NCBI RefSeq assembly: GCF_037976825.1
Contig: NZ_CP150269.1
Location: 4,291,501-4,355,500, forward strand
Direction: 5' to 3'
DNA from: Paenibacillus sp. FSL K6-1330
Lineage (GTDB): Bacteria > Bacillota > Bacilli > Paenibacillales > Paenibacillaceae
DNA length: 64,000 bases
Positions 35,489-43,622 of the stretch are shown here, one piece after another. How positions within the stretch are numbered: the first letter of the stretch is position 1; each line of letters opens with the position of its first letter. Under the pieces are notes generated by a model, which saw only the letters and a program-made list of their open reading frames with translations, made no database searches and was not told the origin of the DNA. Made by a program: the position numbers and the translations under genes.

Positions 35489-36769
35489 GTGTTAAAAGAG
35501 CGCATTGATTTCTTGTGCAAGAAAAAAGGAATAGCTCGCAAAGAGCTGGTAGAGGGATTAGTGACAACCACCCATTTTGCGAACATCCTTGCCGAGCGTT
35601 ATCCACTGGCCGAGGACCTTGCCGAGCATCTGGCACAGCGTTTGCAAGTGACCCCCTCCTACTTAGTCAATGCAGCTAATTCCGATAAGGATACACTCGA
35701 GACCGCGGAACGCATCTTTGAAGAATTATCCCAATCGGTCTCTCACATCACAGAGGAGCGCATATACGATCTTCCGGATCGACATGACAGTCTTACGGTA
35801 GAACTCACAACGGCCTTAATGAAGGCGGTCTATTATCAACAAGTGAACGATGCGGTGTCCCATGAATATCTGCACCAGAATTACCTCAATTTTTATCTGG
35901 AAAAATACGGCCGTCCCGATGACGCAGAACTCCCGCTGCCCGCGAAAAAAGCGATGCTGTTCTATAAAATCCAGTTCTATCGATCCAAGAACCGCTATCA
36001 TGAGGCTTTAAGCCAAGTGAACCGGTTAAGCGAACATGTTCAGATCGGCACCGATTTATGGCTGACCACTCAAAACTTCAAAATGGAGGCCTGTATATTT
36101 TTGAAGCAATATGACCAGGCCAAGCAGGTGTTTGAAGGAACGATGAGACAGGTTTATGAAGACCGCTTGTTTCACCGCTTATCCGATCTGTACATCGCGT
36201 ACAGCGGCTACTGTTATTCCATGGGACTGTATCAGGAGGCGCTGGTTACCCTCTCTATGGCAGAAGCCCATTTGGTCTATGCGGTAAACCAGGGGAACAT
36301 GGTGTCAACCATCCTGAACAATCGGATTATCATGCTGACGATGCAGGGAGATCATGAAAAAGCGGAAGAAGAAATCAACCGTTTCGAAGGACTACTCGCG
36401 CGGGAAGTGGCGGAAGTACGGCAGCAATTCCGTCCAGTCCTATTGATTTACCGGTGTGAATTGACCTTAGCACAAAAGCAATGGGGGCTTTTAACCCAGT
36501 ATATTCAGGAGCTGAAAGCGATAGAGCTTACAACGGATCAAGAGATGTCGGTTGCCTACTACCAATGTCAGCTAGCCTTGGCACACGGTCATCATGATGA
36601 ATTTATGGGGCATGCCCTGTCTTGTCTACCATACTACGAATCCAATCATCTTACATTGCGACTTGAATCCTTATATGAAGCATTGGCCGCGGTATCGGAG
36701 GAATTAAGGAAATACAAAGAGTCAGCATCTTACTACAAAAAGCTGGTCTATCTGCTTCGAAGTAAATAA
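35489..36769 (+). CDS. XRE-HTH regulator with TPR-like sensor (RRNPP-like)
   Basis: A 426-aa protein. Residues 1-60 form an XRE-type helix-turn-helix (ERIDFLCKKKGIARKELVEG...LAQRLQVTPSYLV). Residues 75-426 are all-helical with TPR-like repeats (YHEALSQVNRLSEHV, YDQAKQVFEGTMRQV, YQEALVTLSMAEAHL, HEKAEEEINRFEGLL). This is the layout of Rgg/PlcR-type (RRNPP) peptide-responsive regulators. The start is a GTG nine bases after GAAGGAG. That ribosome binding site is part of a symmetrical AAGGAG-T-CTCCTT sequence. No adjacent pheromone precursor with a signal sequence is seen. Confidence 0.8.
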   Translation: MLKERIDFLCKKKGIARKELVEGLVTTTHFANILAERYPLAEDLAEHLAQRLQVTPSYLVNAANSDKDTLETAERIFEELSQSVSHITEERIYDLPDRHDSLTVELTTALMKAVYYQQVNDAVSHEYLHQNYLNFYLEKYGRPDDAELPLPAKKAMLFYKIQFYRSKNRYHEALSQVNRLSEHVQIGTDLWLTTQNFKMEACIFLKQYDQAKQVFEGTMRQVYEDRLFHRLSDLYIAYSGYCYSMGLYQEALVTLSMAEAHLVYAVNQGNMVSTILNNRIIMLTMQGDHEKAEEEINRFEGLLAREVAEVRQQFRPVLLIYRCELTLAQKQWGLLTQYIQELKAIELTTDQEMSVAYYQCQLALAHGHHDEFMGHALSCLPYYESNHLTLRLESLYEALAAVSEELRKYKESASYYKKLVYLLRSK

Positions 36770-36861
36770 TTCATGAGCTTAAAAGGTTACAAAAGCATGT
36801 TCCACCCGCAAAACTTTTGTTGTTCCCTTCATTTTAATCGCTGTACGACAGGATAAAGAGT

Positions 36862-36894
36862 GCACAAACCTTTGAATACGGCAAAAGTTTGTGC
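36862..36894. repeat. Inverted repeat between the RRNPP-like gene and the next gene
   Basis: GCACAAAC.TTT pairs with AAA.GTTTGTGC across a nine-base spacer, about 95 bases after the regulator stop. No T-run follows on the plus strand, so it is a poor terminator; it could be an operator upstream of the 137-aa gene. Confidence 0.45.
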
Positions 36895-37018
36895 AGAAGT
36901 ATCGTGTTGAGTTACTCCTAATGCCGGAAGTTTTGTATCCTTGCCAAACCATTGTCTCCTCAGACCCCCACGGGTAACATGGAATTATAAATAATTCTAC
37001 TAGTGAGGTGCTAAGCTT

Positions 37019-37432
37019 ATGGGATGGTTTGGAAAAAAGAAAAGTCCGGAGGACGCGCTGGAAAAAGCAGATAAAATGATGAACAAAGGTTTAACCGGCA
37101 TGATGATGAAAGGTTTTGTTCCGAAAGAGCATCGCAATGCCATCAATCAAAGTTTGGAGCAGGCGAAGCAAGCGCAGATGGCAGCGACCGGAGCCCTGGC
37201 ATTAACGGCCACCGCTAAAGTACGAACCGTACGGGATACCGGAAAGCTGATCAATTTCGACCCGGTTGTCATCCTGGAATTGGATGTAACCGAGAACGAT
37301 GGGAGCCAATATACCAAAACGCTGGAGACCCTCGTATCGAAACTACAAATTCCTAGAGCCGGTGATATCATTGGTCTTGCCCAGCATCCGGCCAATTCGT
37401 CAGAGCTTGTCTATATGGGACCGATTGGATAA
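37019..37432 (+). CDS. Hypothetical protein with Met-rich helix and OB-like beta domain
   Basis: A 137-aa protein. The first 60 residues are charged and Met-rich (ADKMMNKGLTGMMMKGFVP), then a helix (NAINQSLEQAKQAQMAATGA). The C-terminal 75 residues look like a small beta barrel (TAKVRTVRDTGKLINFDPVV, then AGDIIGLAQHPANSSELVYM). Similar beta domains occur in uncharacterised actinobacterial proteins, as far as I can judge. GAGGTG precedes the ATG. Function unknown. Confidence 0.8.
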   Translation: MGWFGKKKSPEDALEKADKMMNKGLTGMMMKGFVPKEHRNAINQSLEQAKQAQMAATGALALTATAKVRTVRDTGKLINFDPVVILELDVTENDGSQYTKTLETLVSKLQIPRAGDIIGLAQHPANSSELVYMGPIG

Positions 37433-37446
37433 ATATAGGCAAAATA

Positions 37447-37471
37447 AAAAGGACCTCATTCAGGTCCTTTT
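37447..37471. terminator. Bidirectional intrinsic terminator
   Basis: Ten-base-pair stem AAAAGGACCT / AGGTCCTTTT with a five-base loop between converging genes; T-runs on both strands. Confidence 0.9.
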
Positions 37472-37472
37472 G

Positions 37473-38576
37473 TCATGTGCTCATAACTTCCTGCAATTTC
37501 TCATTCAACAATTGGAAGGCCTCTTGAATGCTTTCTCTCGGTGTTTTACCGTACCGTTCCCCAATGTGAACTTCCGTAGAACATTGACTTTCCCCTGCTT
37601 CGTTCAAATAACTGATCAATCCGATGCCCGTGACACGGAAAACCTCGATAAGAATGAGTTCAAGCTGTTCTTTGTTCAATTCAAAATGGACATGAAACAT
37701 ATTCGATACAGGCACGGCAGGCTTCGTATTCACGCCCTCGCACGAATTAAACAAAGCTGCAAGCTCTTTAGCCTCCTGGTAATATCGGCCCATGTTACCT
37801 ATTCTTTCGGTGTAATAATAACTTGAACTAATGATATACGGGTAAAGACTGACCAGATCACCGCCATGACGCCTTTTCCATACCTTAGACTTCGCCACGA
37901 AATCGGTGCCGCCAGCCAGAATGGCGCCGGCAATCCCACCTATACCTTTATAGAAGGACACATATACACTGTCAAACAGTGCACAGATTTCTGCCGCGGT
38001 TTTTTGATAATAAGGGGTGATCTCGAACAATCTTGCCCCGTCCAGATGCAGCTTAATGCCTTGCGAACGGCAATACGCCGATATCGCTTCCAACTCTTCG
38101 TATTCGGGCAACTGCCCTCCAATTTCACGCTGCGGCAACTCCAGCAGCAAACATGCAATGTCACGATCCAGGCTCTGCACGTCTTCAAGCGTGATCAAAC
38201 GCTCTTTATCGGCAAGAAGAATCGGTTCGATATGATGCAGCTCCTTAAGCCCGTCCTCTTCGTGAATCTCCAGATGGCAGAGGGGATGATAGGCCACTCG
38301 TTTCAGCTCCGCATCATCACACCAGATCCGCAAAGCAATCTGCTGCGCCATGGTTCCGCTTGGGAAAAAGACAGCTGATTCCTTGCCCAGAACGTCTGCC
38401 ATGCGCGCCTGAAACTCCTCAATGATGGCCCCTTTGCCGTATGTATCCCCCATCTGCGACCCATCCACATCCCGAAATGCTTCAAGCAGCACCTCGAGAT
38501 TCCTGCGGCTATGTCCAATCAATGGATAGGCTGTTTCGCCATAAGCTTCACTAATCGATTTACGCTGTTCTCCCAT
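37473..38576 (-). CDS. Threonine aldolase-family PLP enzyme
   Basis: A 367-aa fold-type I PLP enzyme of the beta-eliminating lyase/low-specificity threonine aldolase family, which cleaves threonine to glycine and acetaldehyde. Signs are the N-terminal GSQMGDTYGKG, AVFFPSGTMAQQIAL, ISAYCRSQGIKLHLDGARLF with the PLP-binding Asp, and the Schiff-base Lys in SVYVSFYKGIGGIAGA. The ATG 38574-38576 is chosen over a GTG four codons upstream that overlaps the ribosome binding site. Glycine produced here would feed the glycine cleavage system at 48.5-53.6 kb. Confidence 0.85.
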   Translation of the reverse strand: MGEQRKSISEAYGETAYPLIGHSRRNLEVLLEAFRDVDGSQMGDTYGKGAIIEEFQARMADVLGKESAVFFPSGTMAQQIALRIWCDDAELKRVAYHPLCHLEIHEEDGLKELHHIEPILLADKERLITLEDVQSLDRDIACLLLELPQREIGGQLPEYEELEAISAYCRSQGIKLHLDGARLFEITPYYQKTAAEICALFDSVYVSFYKGIGGIAGAILAGGTDFVAKSKVWKRRHGGDLVSLYPYIISSSYYYTERIGNMGRYYQEAKELAALFNSCEGVNTKPAVPVSNMFHVHFELNKEQLELILIEVFRVTGIGLISYLNEAGESQCSTEVHIGERYGKTPRESIQEAFQLLNEKLQEVMST

Positions 38577-38716
38577 GTCGCATATCACTCCTTCTCTTCA
38601 ACCGATAATAAGAACAAATCATCACACAAAAAATTTAATTTCCTCACTTATCAAGCATACTAGATAAATGAATAAGTGAGAAATTATTTTCACTTCCACA
38701 AAACATTCGGAAAAAC

Positions 38717-38767
38717 TTGACAAAATCAAACGGTAAGATTACATTATATATGAGCATATGCTCATAT
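38717..38767 (+). promoter_or_regulatory. czcD-type promoter with ArsR/CzrA-like operator
   Basis: TTGACA at 38717-38722 and TACATT at 38740-38745 (17-bp spacer) make a promoter. Overlapping its start region is a perfect 20-bp palindrome, ATATGAGCATATGCTCATAT (38748-38767). It matches the A/T-flanked TGA...TCA form bound by ArsR/SmtB/CzrA repressors of zinc and cobalt efflux. No such regulator gene is nearby. Confidence 0.75.
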
Positions 38768-38838
38768 TATATATAACACAAAATGTTTTATGATCTTTGA
38801 TTACAATCAACAGATGGATCCGAAGGGAGTTTTCGATT

Positions 38839-39762
38839 ATGCATCATCATAACCACCATCATGGACATGACCACAGCCACCATGATCATGCCCGCTCAGG
38901 AAACAAAAAAGGCCTTGCCATTGCCCTCATCATCACAATTGGCATCATGATTCTAGAGTTTGTAGGGGGCTTGCTAACCAACAGTTTAGCTCTGTTATCC
39001 GATTCCGGACATATGTTAAGTGATGCCAGCGCATTGCTGCTCAGTCTGGTCGCATTATGGTTTGCTACGAAGCCAGCATCGCCGAATAAAACCTACGGCT
39101 TTTACCGTTTTGAAATATTGGCAGCACTATTAAATGGAGTCGCCTTGTTTGTCATCGCCGGTTTTATCGTATGGGAAGCGATTCAGCGCTTTGATAACCC
39201 GCCGACCGTCGCCAGCGGAAGCATGATGCTCATTGCGGCCATCGGGCTGTTGGCTAACCTTCTCAGTGCCTGGTTCTTGATGCGGACGGGGGATGTGAAG
39301 AACAATGTGAATCTCCGCAGCGCATACCTCCATGTTATCGGTGATGCACTCGGCTCTGTCGGCGCAATCATCGCCGGGATCGTGATGATTGCCTTCGGAT
39401 GGTATATTGCGGACCCGATCATATCCATCCTGGTGTCGATCTTGATTCTGAAGAGCGCCTGGAGAATCATACAGAATACCGTTCATATTCTGATGGAGGG
39501 CGCACCGGAAACGATTAACTCTGAAGAGGTAACGAAGTCCCTCCTGTCTATTCCTGGGATCACCGGCATCCATGATCTTCATATTTGGACGATTACGTCC
39601 AATTTCGACTCCTTGAGCTGCCATCTCGTCGCCCAAGATGACGCGAACACTTATGAGATCCTGCAACAAGCGATTGATCTTCTGGACAGTCGATTCCACA
39701 TCGAACATGCCACGATCCAGATTGAGAATTCCACCATCACCCATCGTGAGCATAAAGTCTAA
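38839..39762 (+). CDS. czcD: CzcD-type cation diffusion facilitator (Zn/Co exporter)
   Basis: A 307-aa inner-membrane metal/proton antiporter. A His-rich N-terminus (MHHHNHHHGHDHSHHDH) precedes six transmembrane helices (about 25-205) with the transport-site motif SDSGHMLSDASALLLS (helix 2) and VIGDALGSVG (helix 5). The C-terminal cytoplasmic domain (about 210-307) contains ILMEGAPETIN and IHDLHIWTI. ATG 38839 with AAGGGAG is preferred over an upstream in-frame ATG. The upstream palindrome suggests metal-induced derepression. Confidence 0.93.
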   Translation: MHHHNHHHGHDHSHHDHARSGNKKGLAIALIITIGIMILEFVGGLLTNSLALLSDSGHMLSDASALLLSLVALWFATKPASPNKTYGFYRFEILAALLNGVALFVIAGFIVWEAIQRFDNPPTVASGSMMLIAAIGLLANLLSAWFLMRTGDVKNNVNLRSAYLHVIGDALGSVGAIIAGIVMIAFGWYIADPIISILVSILILKSAWRIIQNTVHILMEGAPETINSEEVTKSLLSIPGITGIHDLHIWTITSNFDSLSCHLVAQDDANTYEILQQAIDLLDSRFHIEHATIQIENSTITHREHKV

Positions 39763-39917
39763 TCTCTTCTCTGCGGTAATCCTTTAGTTCATGAAAAGGG
39801 GAAAAAGGGCTGCCGAGGTTTACACTTTTTACAAATTCGGTTGACCTCCATAATGAGAGTATCAAGACATTCTACTGGCGTTACAGCGAAATCTGAATGT
39901 CTGATAGGGAGGTTAAC

Positions 39918-40124
39918 ATGATCAACGATGTATATACACTGGAAAAGCTGAACGAATACCAGCAAGCAAAATGGGACGAACTTGATCGTCAAGGAAGATT
40001 CATTATTCATGACGAGATCGCGTGTGAATCGCAGCATACCTCAACCCATATTCGAATTCTCGATAAACTTCATGGCTTCTTTCGAAAGCGGAGATCCCGA
40101 AGAAGCCGTACGAAATCCTTATAA
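39918..40124 (+). CDS. Small 68-aa basic protein
   Basis: The start ATG 39918 has GGGAGG five bases upstream. The N-terminal helix MINDVYTLEKLNEYQQAKWD is followed by a very basic C-terminus (FFRKRRSRRSRTKS), so it may touch nucleic acid or membranes. It lies between czcD and the SgrR-like gene and is closed by a bidirectional terminator. No known family. Confidence 0.75.
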   Translation: MINDVYTLEKLNEYQQAKWDELDRQGRFIIHDEIACESQHTSTHIRILDKLHGFFRKRRSRRSRTKSL

Positions 40125-40126
40125 GT

Positions 40127-40164
40127 AAAAAGAGCAAGCGCGAATAACCGCGCTTGCTCTTTTT
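40127..40164. terminator. Bidirectional intrinsic terminator
   Basis: Perfect 16-base-pair stem from AAAAAGAGCAAGCGCG, with a six-base loop, between converging genes. Confidence 0.95.
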
Positions 40165-40175
40165 ATGGGAAGAAA

Positions 40176-41963
40176 TCATTCTCGCCAAATCTGCTTGAAG
40201 TCCAGCCATCCCAGATTATTGATGACCACCCCTTTATAAGAAGGATCCAAGCTTGCGTAAAATCTCGTGTGAGTCAAGAATGAAACATGCGCTTCCTCCC
40301 GAAGCCTCTCTTCAATATGGGATAAAATACTCAAACGCTCCTCATACCATTCGCTGGCAAGCGCATCATCTATGCATTCTTTCACCCAATGATGCAGCGA
40401 AGGATCCATGAACTCTTTAACTACGCTTCCCTTCTGCACGTAGTTCTCGATTAAACATACTTCTTCACCTGGAAGAACAAGGCCGTGCAAGATACAATCC
40501 ATGCTGTGCATCACGTCCAGTTGGTGCATGGTATCCATCCTCTCCTCTCGGATGATCAATGGAATCCCGATGGAAGCGCATTGATTCTGAACCCATTCGG
40601 CGTCTTTAATATGCTTAGCGAGCGTAGCCAACGTAATGGGAGAGCCGTCATAACCCGACTGTTTCAGCAGTGACTTTGCGAGTTCGGGATCATATCGGTC
40701 TTTACGATAAGGCGCTTGCTCATCCATGATGAACCCTTTGGCTGGGTAAAGCCGATTGTCACCAAGTTCGCGTATCATCTCCGCACGGTTCAGAATGAGG
40801 CTGAATGCCCTGCGAAATTCGATGGACTGATAGGGCCCCGGCTTTTTCATATTCCATGTAATCAACGTCGTGCAGCCTTCGGAGGATTCGATGATATCAA
40901 CAGCATGCTTCTCACCGTTATGATCGATATGCTCCGGATTCCGCAGCAGCCGCTCCCAACTGACCTCGCAATGCTCCGCATCTTCCGGCATCAAGATAAT
41001 GTGGATGTTGTCCAAATGCGGCCTCCCATGATAATAATGGGGATTAGCATGAATGGTCAGCCGATCATCGGTCCATTCCTCTACCCGAAAGGGGCCCGTT
41101 CCAACAGGTTGCTTCCAGAACTGTTCTTCATGGACGCTTACCAAATGTTTAGGCACGATGGACATGCAAATGGAGCTAAGAAACCGAATGAAAATTCGAT
41201 TCGGCTTGTTTAGAATAAAACGAACCTCTCGGGGGGACACCACCTCTACCCGCTGCAGTTCACGCACGATCCAAGCATTTCGTTTATCCCGTCCCAGGCG
41301 TTCCACCGTGAATTTCACGTCCTCCGCCGACAATTCTTTACCGTCATGGAACCGTATTCCTTTACGCAGATGAAAGGTCCAGATCGTTCCATCCTCATTG
41401 CTCTTCCAATAATGCGCGATAACGGGGAGGTATTGATCATTTGCATTATCGTATATCACCAACCGGTCAAATATCTGCTGGATCATGTGAGCTTGAAAAC
41501 TGTAGTAGCATTCGGCGGGATCCAACGTTTCAATCAGGCGGTAAACCGGAAGCCGCAGAGAATCCATTGCTTCTTCTTCCCCTTCGTTCATCTCCTTGCT
41601 AAAGCCAAAATGCCCGTTCATCCATTCCACATAAGAATCATTGGTGTGCATACCCTGACCATAGGTACGCAGCAGTTCGAAGGCTTGCTTATATTCCCCT
41701 CTTATCGCGAGCTGCTGCGCTGCCTCCTGTAGCAGATTTGCTTGATCGGCGAGAAAGGTAAGCTTGGAACGGATTCCGCGCCCACGTCCCGCCTTCCATA
41801 TAATCCAACCCTTCTCTTCCAGTTTGCGTATAACGAGCTTGGCATTCCGCGTTGTGCAATACAGCGTATCGGCAATCTGCTCAAGCGTCACTTCCGTAGC
41901 TGTACTCGCTGGAGCGTTAACAGCAAGCTTCTGGTGCAGCATGAAGAATTGTTCGTGCAGCAT
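40176..41963 (-). CDS. SgrR-family transcriptional regulator (HTH plus SBP_bac_5)
   Basis: A 595-aa regulator. Residues 1-115 are the SgrR-type winged helix (LEQIADTLYCTTRNAKLVIRKLEEKGWI). Residues 150-595 are a periplasmic-binding-protein-like domain of the oligopeptide/nickel type (FQAHMIQQIFDRLV, then WTFHLRKGIRFHDGKELSAE and GTGPFRVEEWT). In this family the binding domain senses a small solute inside the cell. GGGGGAG precedes the ATG. It lies 113 bases downstream of the histidyl-tRNA synthetase gene on the same strand; no transporter target is adjacent. Confidence 0.87.
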   Translation of the reverse strand: MLHEQFFMLHQKLAVNAPASTATEVTLEQIADTLYCTTRNAKLVIRKLEEKGWIIWKAGRGRGIRSKLTFLADQANLLQEAAQQLAIRGEYKQAFELLRTYGQGMHTNDSYVEWMNGHFGFSKEMNEGEEEAMDSLRLPVYRLIETLDPAECYYSFQAHMIQQIFDRLVIYDNANDQYLPVIAHYWKSNEDGTIWTFHLRKGIRFHDGKELSAEDVKFTVERLGRDKRNAWIVRELQRVEVVSPREVRFILNKPNRIFIRFLSSICMSIVPKHLVSVHEEQFWKQPVGTGPFRVEEWTDDRLTIHANPHYYHGRPHLDNIHIILMPEDAEHCEVSWERLLRNPEHIDHNGEKHAVDIIESSEGCTTLITWNMKKPGPYQSIEFRRAFSLILNRAEMIRELGDNRLYPAKGFIMDEQAPYRKDRYDPELAKSLLKQSGYDGSPITLATLAKHIKDAEWVQNQCASIGIPLIIREERMDTMHQLDVMHSMDCILHGLVLPGEEVCLIENYVQKGSVVKEFMDPSLHHWVKECIDDALASEWYEERLSILSHIEERLREEAHVSFLTHTRFYASLDPSYKGVVINNLGWLDFKQIWRE

Positions 41964-42076
41964 TGCAATCCGCTCCCCCTGGTAAAATCTATACGCTTTA
42001 TTCTACTTGGAGATCGTTTCGAGCGCGAGTACCTTTTCGGTAGAAAACCATTATATTCGAAAAATAACAAAGGCAT

Positions 42077-43363
42077 TCATCCTTCACAGGATTGAATGAT
42101 AAGCTCTACCGCTTCCTTCAGAATCAGTGTAAGCTCCTTGCCCTCGGTCATTTTCTTCAGTCGGACCATGCCCGAAGCCGCTTCATCTTCGCCAATCAGG
42201 ATGGCATAAGGGATGCTTTCAGCTGAAACGGATGCTAATGTTTTTTTCAATTTGCGTCGGTTGTCCGCCAATCGAGTATGAATCCCGCGATTCCGGAGTG
42301 CCGCTGCTGCCGTCAACCCTTCCGGAACGGTTTCTCCTATCGGGATAACCATAACGAGCGGCTTGTTCGTTTCAATCGGACGGTTCCGGATCATCTCCAT
42401 GATGGATTCCATGCCAAACGAAAGACCCACCGTAGGATATGCAATATCCTCGCGTCCAACGAGCTGCCCGATAATCGCATCATATCTGCCGCCTCCGCCC
42501 AAGCTTGAACGGAAATCGTGCGATGCATCAAAAATTTCGTATACGGTTCCCGTGTAGAATGACAAGCCTCTTGATAGAAACGGATCAAATATGCAGATGT
42601 CTTGCAACCCGACGCGCTGCAGCATATTTTGCAGGATCTGTACTTCCCGTGCGCCACGCTCGTTGTCCAATTTGTATTTGCTTGTTATCTGCTCAAATGT
42701 CGGCTCCTTGAGATCAACAAAATCCAGAATTTGACGACAAATCTCCGGTTCGAGTACCTTGCCCGCAAGTTCTTGCCGAACCCCCTCTTTGCCAATCTTA
42801 TCGAGCTTATCCAGGGTCAGCATGACGGATGGTTTCATCTCTTCCGGTACGCCCATAGCGCCAAGAACTTCACCCAGAAAGCTTCGATTGTTCCACCGGA
42901 GAATGATTGGAATGTCAAGTCTCCGAAACACTTCGGCTGCAAGCTGCATTAGCTCAACTTCCGCTTCTGGTCCCGAGATCCCTACCACATCAACGTCACA
43001 CTGCAGAAACTCCCGCAATCTGCCGCGTTTCACGGGACCATCCCGGAATACCTTCCCCATCTCATAACGCTTGAATGGCTGGCTGATGGCGGGATTCAGC
43101 GCGATCACCTTAGCGAATGGAATCGTCAGATCGTACCGGAGCCCCAGACGTCGCGTGCCTTGATCCGTCAGCTGGTACATTTCCTTCAGAATTTCTTCCC
43201 CTCCTGCGTATTTGGAAGACAACAGGTCCGCTTCATTCAGAATGGTTGTCTCCATTTCAGCATAGTCATAGCATTCAAACACTTCACGCAGCGTCGATTG
43301 CACCTTTCTTCGGACCGCCTGCTCTTGGCCAAAATAATCATACGTTCCTTTTATATTCTGCAT
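42077..43363 (-). CDS. hisS: Histidyl-tRNA synthetase (class II aaRS)
   Basis: A 428-aa protein, the normal size for HisRS, which charges tRNA-His. Class II motif 2 is seen at FRDGPVKRGRLREFLQCDVD and motif 3 at SLGGGGRYDAII. RLGLRYDLTIPFAK and the C-terminal anticodon-binding domain (about 330-428) are present. The HisA motif, usually RGLDYYTG, reads RGLSFYTG here. This could mark a paralogue with altered specificity. It is preceded by a His-rich leader peptide and terminator (43395-43538), strong evidence that expression follows histidine supply. AAGGA lies ten bases before the ATG. Confidence 0.87.
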   Translation of the reverse strand: MQNIKGTYDYFGQEQAVRRKVQSTLREVFECYDYAEMETTILNEADLLSSKYAGGEEILKEMYQLTDQGTRRLGLRYDLTIPFAKVIALNPAISQPFKRYEMGKVFRDGPVKRGRLREFLQCDVDVVGISGPEAEVELMQLAAEVFRRLDIPIILRWNNRSFLGEVLGAMGVPEEMKPSVMLTLDKLDKIGKEGVRQELAGKVLEPEICRQILDFVDLKEPTFEQITSKYKLDNERGAREVQILQNMLQRVGLQDICIFDPFLSRGLSFYTGTVYEIFDASHDFRSSLGGGGRYDAIIGQLVGREDIAYPTVGLSFGMESIMEMIRNRPIETNKPLVMVIPIGETVPEGLTAAAALRNRGIHTRLADNRRKLKKTLASVSAESIPYAILIGEDEAASGMVRLKKMTEGKELTLILKEAVELIIQSCEG

Positions 43364-43394
43364 CGCTAACTCATCCTTTCTTTCTAATGAAAAT

Positions 43395-43499
43395 AAAAAA
43401 CGCGCCGGACCTCATGGTCCCGCGCGCTTGATATGCGGCAGGGAGGCCAACGCGAACAGCGTTAGCCCACCCTGTAGAATGACAGGCGTGCTAACGCTG
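43395..43499 (-). promoter_or_regulatory. Attenuator of hisS: alternative stems plus terminator
   Basis: On the minus strand, a = CAGCGTTAGC (43490-43499, end of the leader ORF) can pair perfectly with d = GCTAACGCTG (43457-43466). d can instead pair with e = CGCGTTGGCC (43445-43454), extended by CAGGG/CCCTG. e can pair with h = GGTCCGGCGCG (43401-43411), one bulge. h otherwise closes the terminator stem with 43416-43426, followed by six T (43395-43400). A ribosome halted at the first His codon would leave a:d and e:h, giving readthrough; one at the stop would cover a and favour d:e and termination. The mechanism is inferred. Confidence 0.7.
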
Positions 43500-43538
43500 C
43501 TTGTGATGATGAAGTTGATTGAATTTAATGTTTATCAT
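43491..43538 (-). CDS. hisS leader peptide MINIKFNQLHHHKQR
   Basis: A fifteen-codon ORF with AAGGGG (43547-43552) eight bases before its ATG. Codons 10-12 are CAT CAT CAC (43503-43511), three consecutive histidines, and its stop codon lies in arm a of the attenuator. This is the classic design of an amino-acid-specific transcription attenuator, here in front of the matching aminoacyl-tRNA synthetase. Confidence 0.8.
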   Translation of the reverse strand: MINIKFNQLHHHKQR

Positions 43539-43580
43539 ATTAGTATCCCCTTCACCTTTTTTAGCCAGTGATTAAGGGGG

Positions 43581-43609
43581 ATTATAGCGCAATCCATTTA
43601 TTAATTCAA
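43581..43609 (-). promoter_or_regulatory. Promoter of the hisS leader
   Basis: Minus-strand -35 TTGAAT (43604-43609), exact 17-bp spacer, -10 TATAAT (43581-43586). The start would fall near 43574, giving about 210 bases of leader. That is too short upstream of the leader peptide for a T-box specifier stem. GCAATCCAT occurs as a direct repeat flanking the -35 (43589-43597 and 43612-43620). Confidence 0.75.
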
Positions 43610-43622
43610 GGGCAATCCATTC

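Noticed and set aside
36774..36857. 27-codon ORF after the RRNPP-like gene as a pheromone precursor
   Set aside because: It has no Shine-Dalgarno sequence and no signal-peptide-like hydrophobic segment.
43430..43480. T-box riboswitch upstream of hisS
   Set aside because: ACAGGGTGG resembles the T-box core, but NACCGCG does not follow and the promoter leaves no room for a stem I with a specifier loop; the His-rich leader ORF explains the structure better.
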